Below, in pieces: positions 1-5,889 of a stretch of 5,930 nucleotides of DNA; the first letter of the stretch is position 1, and each line of letters opens with the position of its first letter. Origin of the DNA: an uncultured Eubacteriales bacterium (lineage in GTDB: Bacteria > Bacillota > Clostridia > Oscillospirales > Oscillospiraceae). The DNA lies in contig URPI01000131.1 of assembly GCA_900549705.1 (NCBI GenBank), positions 1-5,930 of the forward strand, read 5' to 3'. The position numbers were made by a program, and so were the translations under genes. The notes under the pieces are model-generated. The model ran no database searches. It was not told the origin of the DNA and saw only the letters and a list, made by a program, of their open reading frames with translations.

Positions 1-26
1 CTTGGCTTCCCCCGGGGGAAGCCAAG
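1..26. repeat. Perfect 26-bp palindrome at the window edge
   Basis: The first 26 bases form a perfect inverted repeat: a 13-base arm CTTGGCTTCCCCC meets its exact reverse complement with no spacer. As RNA it could fold into an 11-bp stem with a CCGG loop. It begins 29 bases after the folA stop on the minus strand, so it may be the stem of an intrinsic terminator for thyA-folA. The bases that would form the U tract lie outside the window, so this cannot be decided. The alternative is the end of an interspersed GC-rich repeat, since the palindrome may continue past the edge. The palindrome itself is certain; its role is not. Confidence 0.75.
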
Positions 27-55
27 GGGTGCAAACCTTTAGCCTGTACGCTCTA

Positions 56-538
56 CTACATGGCTCTACGGTACAGGCACATATCGTATTTTATGCCGTT
101 TTCTTCGCCGGATTGCAGCACCTCTTTCAGCTGCCACTGGGGGTCGTCATCCAGGTTGGGGAAATCCGTATCGCAGGGCAATGTGGTATGCACCTTGGTG
201 ACATAGGCGCAGTCACAATAAGGAAGCATCTGGCGGTAGACGCTGCCGCCGCCAATTACAAAGGCACGTTCTGCATTCTGCGCCAGCGCCGCCGCTTCCT
301 CCGGGCTATGGCACAGGGTAAACCCCGGAAGCGCCGCATTTCCCCGACTCAGCATTACATTCACCCGCCCGGGCAGGGGCTGCTTGCCCGGAAAATCCTC
401 GATGGTACGCCGCCCCACAATCACCATGGCCCCCTTGGTGGTCTGGCGGAAAAACTTGCGATCGGCAGACAGCGCCACCGGCTGGGTGCCGCAGCAGCCA
501 ATGCCCCAATCATCATATACAGCCACAATCAGATTCAT
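56..538 (-). CDS. folA: Dihydrofolate reductase
   Basis: The 160-residue product matches the usual length of bacterial DHFR (about 160). It reduces dihydrofolate to tetrahydrofolate with NADPH in the cytoplasm. Visible family features are the N-terminal strand NLIVAV, the substrate pocket with acidic residue Asp26 (equivalent to E. coli Asp27), GRRT at 42-45, PLPGR at 54-58 (Arg58 binds the folate glutamate), the NADPH-binding VIGGG at 94-98, and Thr114 in YVTKVH. The position matching E. coli Trp22 is Val21; loss of this Trp is, as far as I recall, seen in other clostridial DHFRs. The ATG at 538 lies 9 bases past the thyA stop, and its ribosome site GAGG overlaps that stop, which fixes the start. 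It is the second gene of a thyA-folA operon and recycles the dihydrofolate that ThyA releases. The stop is TAG. Confidence 0.97.
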   Translation of the reverse strand: MNLIVAVYDDWGIGCCGTQPVALSADRKFFRQTTKGAMVIVGRRTIEDFPGKQPLPGRVNVMLSRGNAALPGFTLCHSPEEAAALAQNAERAFVIGGGSVYRQMLPYCDCAYVTKVHTTLPCDTDFPNLDDDPQWQLKEVLQSGEENGIKYDMCLYRRAM

Positions 539-545
539 ACCGCAA

Positions 546-549
546 CCTC
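546..549 (-). promoter_or_regulatory. folA ribosome binding site overlapping thyA stop
   Basis: On the minus strand GAGG (549 to 546) shares its GA with the TGA stop of thyA (550-548) and sits 7 bases before the folA ATG. A ribosome ending on thyA would therefore be placed to start folA. This suggests translational coupling of the two enzymes. The spacing is seen directly; coupling is inferred. Confidence 0.75.
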
Positions 550-1378
550 ATATCGCCATGGGGATTTCAAAGGGAAATTCATGATACCGATAGTTTTCCA
601 TTCGGAAGGAATCCTTGGTAAACTGGTAGAAATCCGTGATGCTCTCATCCATCTGGAAGGCGGGGGCATCATAGCCCTCCAATTCCAGCATGGCCTTGAC
701 GGCGGGAATGTGCCGGTCGTAAATGTGGCAGTCGGCAATCACATGAACCAGCTCGCCCACCTTCAGCCCGGACACCTGCGCCATCATATGGGTCAGCACC
801 GCATACTGCACCACGTTCCAGTTGTTCGCCGTCAGCATATCCTGGGAGCGCTGATTGAGGATGGCATTGAGGGTATCGCCGGTGACGTTAAAGGTCATGG
901 AGTAGGCGCAGGGGTACAGATTCATCTCATGCAAATCCTCAAAATTATAAATATTGGTGAGGATGCGCCGGGAAGCGGGGTTATGCTTCAGGTCATACAG
1001 CACCCGATCCACCTGGTCAAACTGCCCTTCCTTATATTGGTGCTTGATGCCCAGCTGATAGCCGTATGCCTTGCCGATGGTGCCGTCCGCTCCTGCCCAT
1101 TCGTCCCAGACATGGCTGCCCAGGTCAGCAATCCGGTTGGATTTCTTCTGCCAAATCCACAGCAGCTCATCAATGGCGCTTTTCCAGTAGGTGCGCCGCA
1201 ATGTCATAATGGGGAATTCCTCTGCCAGATTGTAGCGGTTGACCACGCCGAATTTTTTGATGGTGTGGGCGGGGGTGCCGTCTGCCCAGTGGGGGCGCAC
1301 CTCCAGATTTTCGTCTGAAAAGCCGTGATTCAAAATGTCCAGACAGGTCTGGCGGTATAATTCGTCTGCTTTGCTCAT
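548..1378 (-). CDS. thyA: Thymidylate synthase
   Basis: The product (276 residues from the chosen start) methylates dUMP to dTMP using 5,10-methylenetetrahydrofolate and releases dihydrofolate. Visible ThyA features are WDEW at 91-94, the paired Arg137-Arg138 of ASRRIL that binds dUMP phosphate across the dimer, the catalytic Cys157 in YPCAY, QRSQD at 176-180, Asn188 in NNWNVVQYA (equivalent to E. coli Asn177), His218-x-Tyr220, and the characteristic C-terminal PMAI. The NNWNV form resembles the Bacillus/phage-type ThyA rather than the E. coli one. The frame stays open back to an ATG at 1501, but the promoter (1404-1432) lies inside that extension, so the long form is not real. Of the two nearby ATGs (1384 and 1378), only 1378 has correct spacing (7 bases) from AAAGGA. 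It is the first gene of the operon with folA. Confidence 0.97.
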   Translation of the reverse strand: MSKADELYRQTCLDILNHGFSDENLEVRPHWADGTPAHTIKKFGVVNRYNLAEEFPIMTLRRTYWKSAIDELLWIWQKKSNRIADLGSHVWDEWAGADGTIGKAYGYQLGIKHQYKEGQFDQVDRVLYDLKHNPASRRILTNIYNFEDLHEMNLYPCAYSMTFNVTGDTLNAILNQRSQDMLTANNWNVVQYAVLTHMMAQVSGLKVGELVHVIADCHIYDRHIPAVKAMLELEGYDAPAFQMDESITDFYQFTKDSFRMENYRYHEFPFEIPMAI

Positions 1379-1385
1379 GTCCATG

Positions 1386-1391
1386 TCCTTT
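1386..1391 (-). promoter_or_regulatory. thyA ribosome binding site, decides the start
   Basis: AAAGGA on the minus strand is 7 bases before the ATG at 1378 but only 1 base before the ATG at 1384. The second Met (MSKADELYRQ) is therefore the likely start, and the product is two residues shorter than one beginning MDMSK. Confidence 0.8.
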
Positions 1392-1403
1392 CGTTTTTCC
1401 TGG

Positions 1404-1432
1404 ATTATACCATAGTTCCGCCCGGCCTGCAA
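1404..1432 (-). promoter_or_regulatory. thyA-folA promoter, extended -10
   Basis: Reading leftward there is TTGCAG (1432-1427), a 17-base spacer and a perfect TATAAT (1409-1404), with TG one base upstream of the -10 (TGGTATAAT). The -35 matches consensus at only 3 of 6 positions, but a perfect -10 with the TG extension compensates. Transcription would start near 1397, giving a leader of about 20 bases before the thyA ATG. No sign of a riboswitch or attenuator fits in so short a leader. Confidence 0.85.
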
Positions 1433-1465
1433 CGAGTTATTTCCAGTGCCGCTGCCATTCACGCA

Positions 1466-1512
1466 GCTGCCCCCTGGGTGCAAACCGGTTCTGGCTGGCA
1501 CAGGGGTGCAGC
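1466..1512. repeat. Imperfect GC-rich inverted repeat between divergent promoters
   Basis: GCTGCCCCCTG (1466-1476) can pair with CAGGGGTGCAGC (1501-1512), giving 11 base pairs with one bulged base. The spacer contains the 8-bp palindrome AACCGGTT (1484-1491). It lies between the two outward-facing promoters, so neither transcript should include it. It may be a remnant repeat or chance; no function can be claimed. Confidence 0.4.
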
Positions 1513-1542
1513 GCCGTTAAATGTAAAAAAAGTATGAAGCCC

Positions 1543-1571
1543 TTGAAAAAAATTATGTCGTATGCTACACT
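1543..1571 (+). promoter_or_regulatory. Promoter of the marR-ABC operon
   Basis: TTGAAA (1543-1548, 5 of 6 to consensus) is followed after exactly 17 bases by TACACT (1566-1571, 4 of 6), with TG one base upstream of the -10 (TGCTACACT), so this is an extended -10 promoter. Transcription would start near 1578, giving a leader of about 32 bases. It is the only promoter seen for the three-gene operon. A MarR operator would be expected on or near it, but no clear perfect palindrome is present. Confidence 0.75.
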
Positions 1572-1595
1572 TCTAGGCACGTTGAATTTTTACCC

Positions 1596-1602
1596 AAGGA
1601 AG
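1596..1602 (+). promoter_or_regulatory. marR ribosome binding site supporting a TTG start
   Basis: AAGGAAG ends 7 bases before the TTG at 1610. The first in-frame ATG (1628) is 25 bases away and lacks its own site, so TTG is the likely start. A weak start codon is a plausible way to keep regulator levels low, which is inference. Confidence 0.75.
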
Positions 1603-1609
1603 TGATCAT

Positions 1610-2068
1610 TTGAAGCATTATGGGCATATGGTACGGGTTCTCCACTGCACCATTTCCCAATCCGTCACCGGTGCGCTGGCAGAAATGGAGCTGACCTCCG
1701 CCCAGGGCAGAATCATGGGATATTTGGCCTTGTCACCGGAACCGCCCTGCGCCAAGGACATCGAGGAGAAATTTCACCTGAGCCACCCAACGGTTTCCGG
1801 CCTGCTGGCGCGGCTGGAAAAGAAGGGGTTCATTGAATTCCGCCCGGATGAAGCGGACCGGCGCTGCAAGCGGATTTATATGCTCCCCAAAGGGGCGGAC
1901 TGCAACGAGAAAATCTACAACGTCATCCAGGAAAACGAGAAAAAACTGGTGACAGGATTTACGGAGGCGGAAAAACAGCAGTTCACCGACCTGCTGACCC
2001 GTGCGGCAAAAAACCTGGGGTGTGACCCCCAGTTTCATCTGAATGACAATAAGGAGGAATCGGAATGA
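1610..2068 (+). CDS. MarR-family transcriptional regulator
   Basis: The 152-residue protein has the length and layout of MarR regulators. Helices at both ends (about 5-25 and 100-137) would form the dimer interface. In the middle is a winged helix-turn-helix with recognition region CAKDIEEKFHLSHPTVSGLLARL-type sequence (47-69) and the wing signature DEADRRCKR (80-88), matching the D..DRR motif of the family. Translation starts at TTG. The gene's last four bases overlap the next start as ATGA. MarR proteins usually repress their own operon and release DNA when they bind a small ligand or are oxidised. Being first in an operon with two ABC exporter subunits fits a substrate-sensing repressor; the SatR-SatAB system of Streptococcus suis is a comparable arrangement. 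Five cysteines (13, 47, 86, 98, 138) are present, but nothing shows that they sense redox. The ligand is unknown. Confidence 0.92.
   Translation: MKHYGHMVRVLHCTISQSVTGALAEMELTSAQGRIMGYLALSPEPPCAKDIEEKFHLSHPTVSGLLARLEKKGFIEFRPDEADRRCKRIYMLPKGADCNEKIYNVIQENEKKLVTGFTEAEKQQFTDLLTRAAKNLGCDPQFHLNDNKEESE
2051..2057 (+). promoter_or_regulatory. Strong ribosome binding site of the first ABC gene
   Basis: AAGGAGG, a near-perfect anti-16S match, lies inside the 3' end of the marR gene, 7 bases before the ATG at 2065. The much stronger signal here than at the TTG of marR suggests that more transporter than regulator is made from the shared message. Confidence 0.85.
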
Positions 2069-3810
2069 TTAAAACCCTTGCCCGGAGCGTCCGGGAATAT
2101 AAGCTGCCCGCCCTGCTCAGCCCCGTGTGCATGGTGGGAGAGGTTGCCATGGAGGTGCTCATCCCCTTGGTAATGGCAAAGCTCTATGACTTTGGCATTG
2201 AGCAGCAGAACATGGCAGTGGTGGTGCAGCAATCGGTGCTGTTGATGCTTTTGGCTGTTATTTCCCTGGGCTTCGGCTGCGCCAGTGCGGATTTGGCTTC
2301 CAAGGCTGCAACGGGCTTTGCCAAAAATCTGCGCCATGATATGTATTATCGGGTGCAGGAATTCAGCTTTTCCAACATCGATAAATTTTCCGGCTCGTCC
2401 ATTGTCACCCGCCTGACCTCGGACGTGGCCAACATCCAGATGGCCTTCCAGATGATGATTCGCATGGCCATTCGCTGCCCGGTGATGCTGGTGCTGGCGC
2501 TGTTTTCCGCTGCCAGAATCAGCCTGAAGCTGAGCCTGATTTACTGCGTGGCGCTGCCGCTGCTGGCGCTGGTAATCTTCTGCCTGATCCCCACGGTGTT
2601 CAAGATTTTCGACAAGGTCTTTAAGACCTATGACAGCCTGAACAATGTGGTGCAGGAGAACATCCACGGCATCCGGGTGGTGAAAAGCTTCGTCCGGGAG
2701 GACAAGGAAATTGAAAAGTTCTCTGGCATCTCCGGCGAAATCTACCGCCTGTTCTGCAAGGCAGAGCATATCATTGCCCTGAACAACCCCGTGATGCAGA
2801 TTTGCGTGTATGGCTGCATTCTGGCAATCTCCTGGTTCGGTGCCCGGATGGTGGTAGCCTCCGGCAATTTGCCCGGTGCAGGGCTGACCACCGGCGAACT
2901 CAGCTCCATGTTCACCTATACCACCCAGATTCTCAGCAGCCTGATGATGCTGTCCATGGTGCTGGTGATGACGATTATGTCCCGCTCTCCCATGCGCCGC
3001 TGCGCCGAGCTGCTGACCGAGGAGCCGAACCTGGTGTCCCCGGAAAATGCCGTCAAGGACGTGAAGGACGGCTCCATTGACTTTGAAAATGTTTCCTTCC
3101 GCTACAGCGAAAAGGCCAAGCTGGATGCCTTGCAGAATGTGAGTCTCCACATTCCCTCCGGCTGCACCGTGGGCATTCTGGGTGCTACCGGCTCCTCCAA
3201 GTCCACCCTGGTGCAGCTGATTCCCCGGCTGTATGACGTGACCGGCGGCGTGCTGAAGGTGGGCGGCGTGGATGTGCGCAAGTATGACCTGGAGGTACTG
3301 CGGGACAATGTGGCCATGGTGCTGCAAAAGAATACCCTGTTTTCCGGCACCATCAAGGAGAATCTGCGCTGGGGCAACCCCAATGCCACCGACGAGGAGC
3401 TGATTCACGCCTGCAAGCTGGCCTGTGCCGATGAGTTTATCCAGGGCTTCCCGGACAAATACGACACCCACATCGAGCAGGGCGGTTCTAACGTATCCGG
3501 CGGTCAGAAGCAGCGGCTGTGCATTGCCCGTGCCCTGCTGAAAAAGCCCAAGATTCTGATTCTGGATGATTCCACCTCCGCTGTGGATACCCATACCGAT
3601 GCCATGATCCGCAAGGCCTTCCGGGAGGAAATTCCCGGCACCACCAAGCTGATTATTGCCCAGCGGATTTCCTCCATTCAGGATGCCGACCTGATTCTCA
3701 TTATGGATGGCGGCAGAATTGCGGAGCACGGCAGCCATGAGGAGCTGATGAAGACCTCCGAGATGTATCGCCATCTCTTTGAAACCCAGCAGAAAGGACG
3801 GGAAGAGTAA
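2065..3810 (+). CDS. Heterodimeric ABC exporter, degenerate-site subunit
   Basis: The 581-residue half-transporter has an N-terminal membrane domain with about six helices (roughly 14-38, 52-72, 129-151, 155-180, 238-265, 283-307) and a C-terminal ATPase. ATPase motifs are A-loop Tyr347, Walker A GATGSSKST (373-381), Q-loop Gln421, a canonical VSGGQ signature (477-481), Walker B ILILDD (497-502), D-loop SAVD (505-508) and switch Gln533. Three positions deviate: Ser378 for the last Walker A Gly, Asp502 for the catalytic Glu, and Gln533 for the switch His. Its own nucleotide site should therefore hydrolyse ATP poorly, while its intact signature serves the partner's site. This is the TM287/LmrC/BmrC type of partner. 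The start overlaps marR as ATGA and the stop overlaps the next gene as TAATG. It acts in the cytoplasmic membrane. Multidrug or toxic-peptide export is likely by family, but the substrate is not shown. Confidence 0.95.
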   Translation: MIKTLARSVREYKLPALLSPVCMVGEVAMEVLIPLVMAKLYDFGIEQQNMAVVVQQSVLLMLLAVISLGFGCASADLASKAATGFAKNLRHDMYYRVQEFSFSNIDKFSGSSIVTRLTSDVANIQMAFQMMIRMAIRCPVMLVLALFSAARISLKLSLIYCVALPLLALVIFCLIPTVFKIFDKVFKTYDSLNNVVQENIHGIRVVKSFVREDKEIEKFSGISGEIYRLFCKAEHIIALNNPVMQICVYGCILAISWFGARMVVASGNLPGAGLTTGELSSMFTYTTQILSSLMMLSMVLVMTIMSRSPMRRCAELLTEEPNLVSPENAVKDVKDGSIDFENVSFRYSEKAKLDALQNVSLHIPSGCTVGILGATGSSKSTLVQLIPRLYDVTGGVLKVGGVDVRKYDLEVLRDNVAMVLQKNTLFSGTIKENLRWGNPNATDEELIHACKLACADEFIQGFPDKYDTHIEQGGSNVSGGQKQRLCIARALLKKPKILILDDSTSAVDTHTDAMIRKAFREEIPGTTKLIIAQRISSIQDADLILIMDGGRIAEHGSHEELMKTSEMYRHLFETQQKGREE

Positions 3811-5708
3811 TGCCTCCTGTAAGAATGCGCGGCGATGGCCGCATGGCAGAGAATCCCAAGCAGACATTGCTGCGTCTGCTGGGCTACATGAAAAAATATT
3901 CCACCACCCTGGTGATTGTGCTGGCGGCCATTGTGATGACCTCCGTGGCGCAGACCATCAGCAGCCGCAGCCTGGGAACATTGGTGGACGACTATATTCT
4001 GCCCATGGTTGATTCCGGCTCCCAGGACTTTGGCCCCATGGCGGGGTATCTGACCAAAATCGCAATCCTGCTTGTCGTGGGTGCCTTTTGTGCGTTCCTG
4101 TATAACTATCTGATGGTGGACGTGTCCCAGGGAACGCAGAAGGCCATCCGGGACGAGATGTTCACCAAGATGCAGCGGCTGCCCCTGCGCTACTTCGATT
4201 CCAATACCGCCGGCAACATCATGTCCTGCTACACCAGCGATGTGGATACCCTGCGGCAGATGATCAGCCAGGCCATTCCCCAGTGCGCCTCCTCCGCCAT
4301 CACGCTGATTGTGGTGACCATCAGCCTGATTGCAACCAGCTGGGTGCTGTTTCTTGTGATGATTTTCACCGTGGCGGCAATCATCTATGTGACCAAGTAC
4401 CTGGCGGGCAAGTCCGGCAAGTATTTTGTCGGTCAGCAGCAATCCCTGGGCGCGGTGAATGGCTATATCGAGGAAATGATTAACGGCCAGCGAGTGGTGA
4501 AGATTTTCAACCACGAGGATGCCTGCAAAAAGGAATTTGATGTGCTCAACGAGCAGCTCTGCGCCAATGCCTACGCCGCCGGTAAATTCTCCAACATGAT
4601 GGGCCCCATCAATAATAACCTTGGCTACATTCAGTATGCGGTGCTGGCTATTGTGGGCGGCATGATGGTGGTGATGTCCAATGGCAAGCTGCTCACCCTG
4701 GGCAGCCTGATGGCGTTTATGGTGCTGTCCCGCAGCTTCAATATGCCCATCTCTCAGATTTCCAACCAGATTAACTCCATCATCATGGCGCTGGCAGGTG
4801 CCGAGCGTATCTTCAAGCTGATGGATGAGGAGCCGGAAAAGGACGATGGCTATGTCCATCTGGTCAACGCCAGAATTGACAGCCAGGGCAACATCCAGGA
4901 AACCGCCGAGCGCACCGGCCACTGGGCATGGAAGCACTATCACAAGGCCGACAACACCACCACCTACCGGGAGCTCAAGGGTGACATTGTCATGGAACAC
5001 GTGGACTTCGGCTATGTGCCGGAAAAGACGGTGCTGCATGACGTGACGCTGTATGCCCGTCCCGGTCAGAAGATTGCCTTTGTGGGTGCCACCGGTGCCG
5101 GCAAGACCACCATCACGAACCTCATTAACCGGTTCTATGACATTGATGACGGCAAAATTCGCTATGACGACATCAACATCAATAAGATTTGCAAGCCAGA
5201 CCTGCGCCGCTCCCTGGGCGTGGTGCTTCAGGAGACCAACCTCTTTACCGGCACGGTGATGGACAACATCCGCTATGGCAAGCTGGATGCCACCGATGAG
5301 GAGTGCATCCGCGCGGCAAAGCTGGCAAATGCCCATGACTTCATCACCCGTCTGCCCGAGGGCTACAACACCATGCTCACCGGCAACGGTGCCAGACTGT
5401 CCCAGGGGCAGCGGCAGCTGATTGCCATTGCCCGGGCGGCAGTGGCAGATCCCCCGGTGATGATTCTGGATGAGGCCACCTCCTCCATCGATACCTATAC
5501 GGAAGCCCAGGTACAGGCGGGCATGGATGCCTTGATGAAGGGCAGAACCGTGTTCGTCATTGCCCACCGGCTGTCCACCGTCCGCAATTCCGACTGCATT
5601 ATGGTGCTGGACCACGGGCGGATTATTGAGCGGGGTACCCATGACGATTTGATTGCCCAAAAGGGCACTTACTACCGCCTGTATACCGGCGCGTTTGAAC
5701 TGGAATAA
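3810..5708 (+). CDS. Heterodimeric ABC exporter, catalytic subunit
   Basis: The 632-residue half-transporter has an N-terminal membrane domain with about six helices (roughly 31-50, 77-105, 158-178, 179-199, 269-290, 295-320) and a C-terminal ATPase. ATPase motifs are A-loop Tyr402, Walker A GATGAGKTT (426-434), Q-loop Gln474, signature LSQGQ (530-534), Walker B VMILDE with catalytic Glu555, D-loop SSID (558-561) and switch His586. Its hydrolytic residues are intact, but its signature has Gln532 for Gly, the mirror image of its partner's defects. A stretch of about 50 residues (345-393) with GHWAWKHYHKAD and TYRELKG lies between the last helix and the ATPase and accounts for most of the extra length over its partner. 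The start at 3810 overlaps the previous stop by one base; later Met6 (3825) and Met12 (3843) have no better ribosome site. An intrinsic terminator follows 11 bases after the stop. Confidence 0.95.
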   Translation: MPPVRMRGDGRMAENPKQTLLRLLGYMKKYSTTLVIVLAAIVMTSVAQTISSRSLGTLVDDYILPMVDSGSQDFGPMAGYLTKIAILLVVGAFCAFLYNYLMVDVSQGTQKAIRDEMFTKMQRLPLRYFDSNTAGNIMSCYTSDVDTLRQMISQAIPQCASSAITLIVVTISLIATSWVLFLVMIFTVAAIIYVTKYLAGKSGKYFVGQQQSLGAVNGYIEEMINGQRVVKIFNHEDACKKEFDVLNEQLCANAYAAGKFSNMMGPINNNLGYIQYAVLAIVGGMMVVMSNGKLLTLGSLMAFMVLSRSFNMPISQISNQINSIIMALAGAERIFKLMDEEPEKDDGYVHLVNARIDSQGNIQETAERTGHWAWKHYHKADNTTTYRELKGDIVMEHVDFGYVPEKTVLHDVTLYARPGQKIAFVGATGAGKTTITNLINRFYDIDDGKIRYDDININKICKPDLRRSLGVVLQETNLFTGTVMDNIRYGKLDATDEECIRAAKLANAHDFITRLPEGYNTMLTGNGARLSQGQRQLIAIARAAVADPPVMILDEATSSIDTYTEAQVQAGMDALMKGRTVFVIAHRLSTVRNSDCIMVLDHGRIIERGTHDDLIAQKGTYYRLYTGAFELE

Positions 5709-5719
5709 TCCCAAACCCC

Positions 5720-5749
5720 AACGGGGCGGCTAAATTGCCGCCCCGTTTT
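5720..5749 (+). terminator. Intrinsic terminator of the marR-ABC operon
   Basis: AACGGGGCGGC (5720-5730) pairs perfectly with GCCGCCCCGTT (5737-5747) around a six-base TAAATT loop, giving an 11-bp mostly GC stem that runs into TTTT (5746-5749). It begins 11 bases after the stop of the last ABC gene. The short T run is the only weak point. Confidence 0.9.
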
Positions 5750-5795
5750 CACATACGCCATCGGCAAAAACGGATACAAGCGAAGATAATAATAA

Positions 5796-5823
5796 CACCC
5801 AGAGGCTCGAAACCCTCTGGGTG
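5796..5823. repeat. Second perfect hairpin, possible terminator on either strand
   Basis: CACCCAGAGG (5796-5805) pairs perfectly with CCTCTGGGTG (5814-5823) around an eight-base loop. On the plus strand the stem is followed by AAATTTTG. On the minus strand it is followed by TTATTATTATC, which looks more like a terminator tail. It could back up the operon terminator or end a leftward gene lying to the right of the window. A weaker outer pair, AAGCGAA (5778-5784) with TTCGCTT (5846-5852), encloses it. Function is uncertain. Confidence 0.6.
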
Positions 5824-5859
5824 AAATTTTGATGATGGTGTCTGTTTCGCTTATGCCCT

Positions 5860-5889
5860 GTAGGGGTCGACATATTCGTCGACCCCTAC
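5860..5889. repeat. Perfect 12-bp palindrome with SalI-like core
   Basis: GTAGGGGTCGAC (5860-5871) pairs exactly with GTCGACCCCTAC (5878-5889) around ATATTC. Neither strand has a T-rich tail after the stem, so it is not a typical terminator. The GTAGGGG...CCCCTAC ends resemble small interspersed palindromic repeats that I associate with gut Clostridia genomes; that resemblance comes from memory and was not tested. Confidence 0.65.

Noticed and set aside
2..1318. A 438-codon open frame on the plus strand opposite thyA-folA
   Set aside because: It lies antisense to two genes with full family motifs, has no ribosome site, and its His/Gly/Gln-rich product is the typical shadow of GC-rich coding DNA.
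27..1486. Direct repeat GGGTGCAAACC at 27-37 and 1476-1486 flanking thyA-folA
   Set aside because: An 11-base match is expected a few times by chance in a window of this size, and nothing else suggests a mobile cassette.
1603..1608. TGATCA palindrome next to the marR start as an operator
   Set aside because: Six bases with imperfect flanks is too short to support a MarR operator, and it lies downstream of the promoter.
2035..3867. A 610-codon open frame on the minus strand opposite the first ABC gene
   Set aside because: It is an antisense shadow with His/Gln/Gly-rich low-complexity product and no recognisable domain; the plus strand holds all the ABC motifs.
3200..5600. Two ABC genes as a recent tandem duplication
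   Set aside because: The proteins differ strongly in length, linker and motif details, as expected for old, specialised heterodimer partners.
3678..5714. A 678-codon open frame on the minus strand opposite the second ABC gene
   Set aside because: It has the same shadow composition, and its start region falls at the operon end without any promoter or ribosome site.
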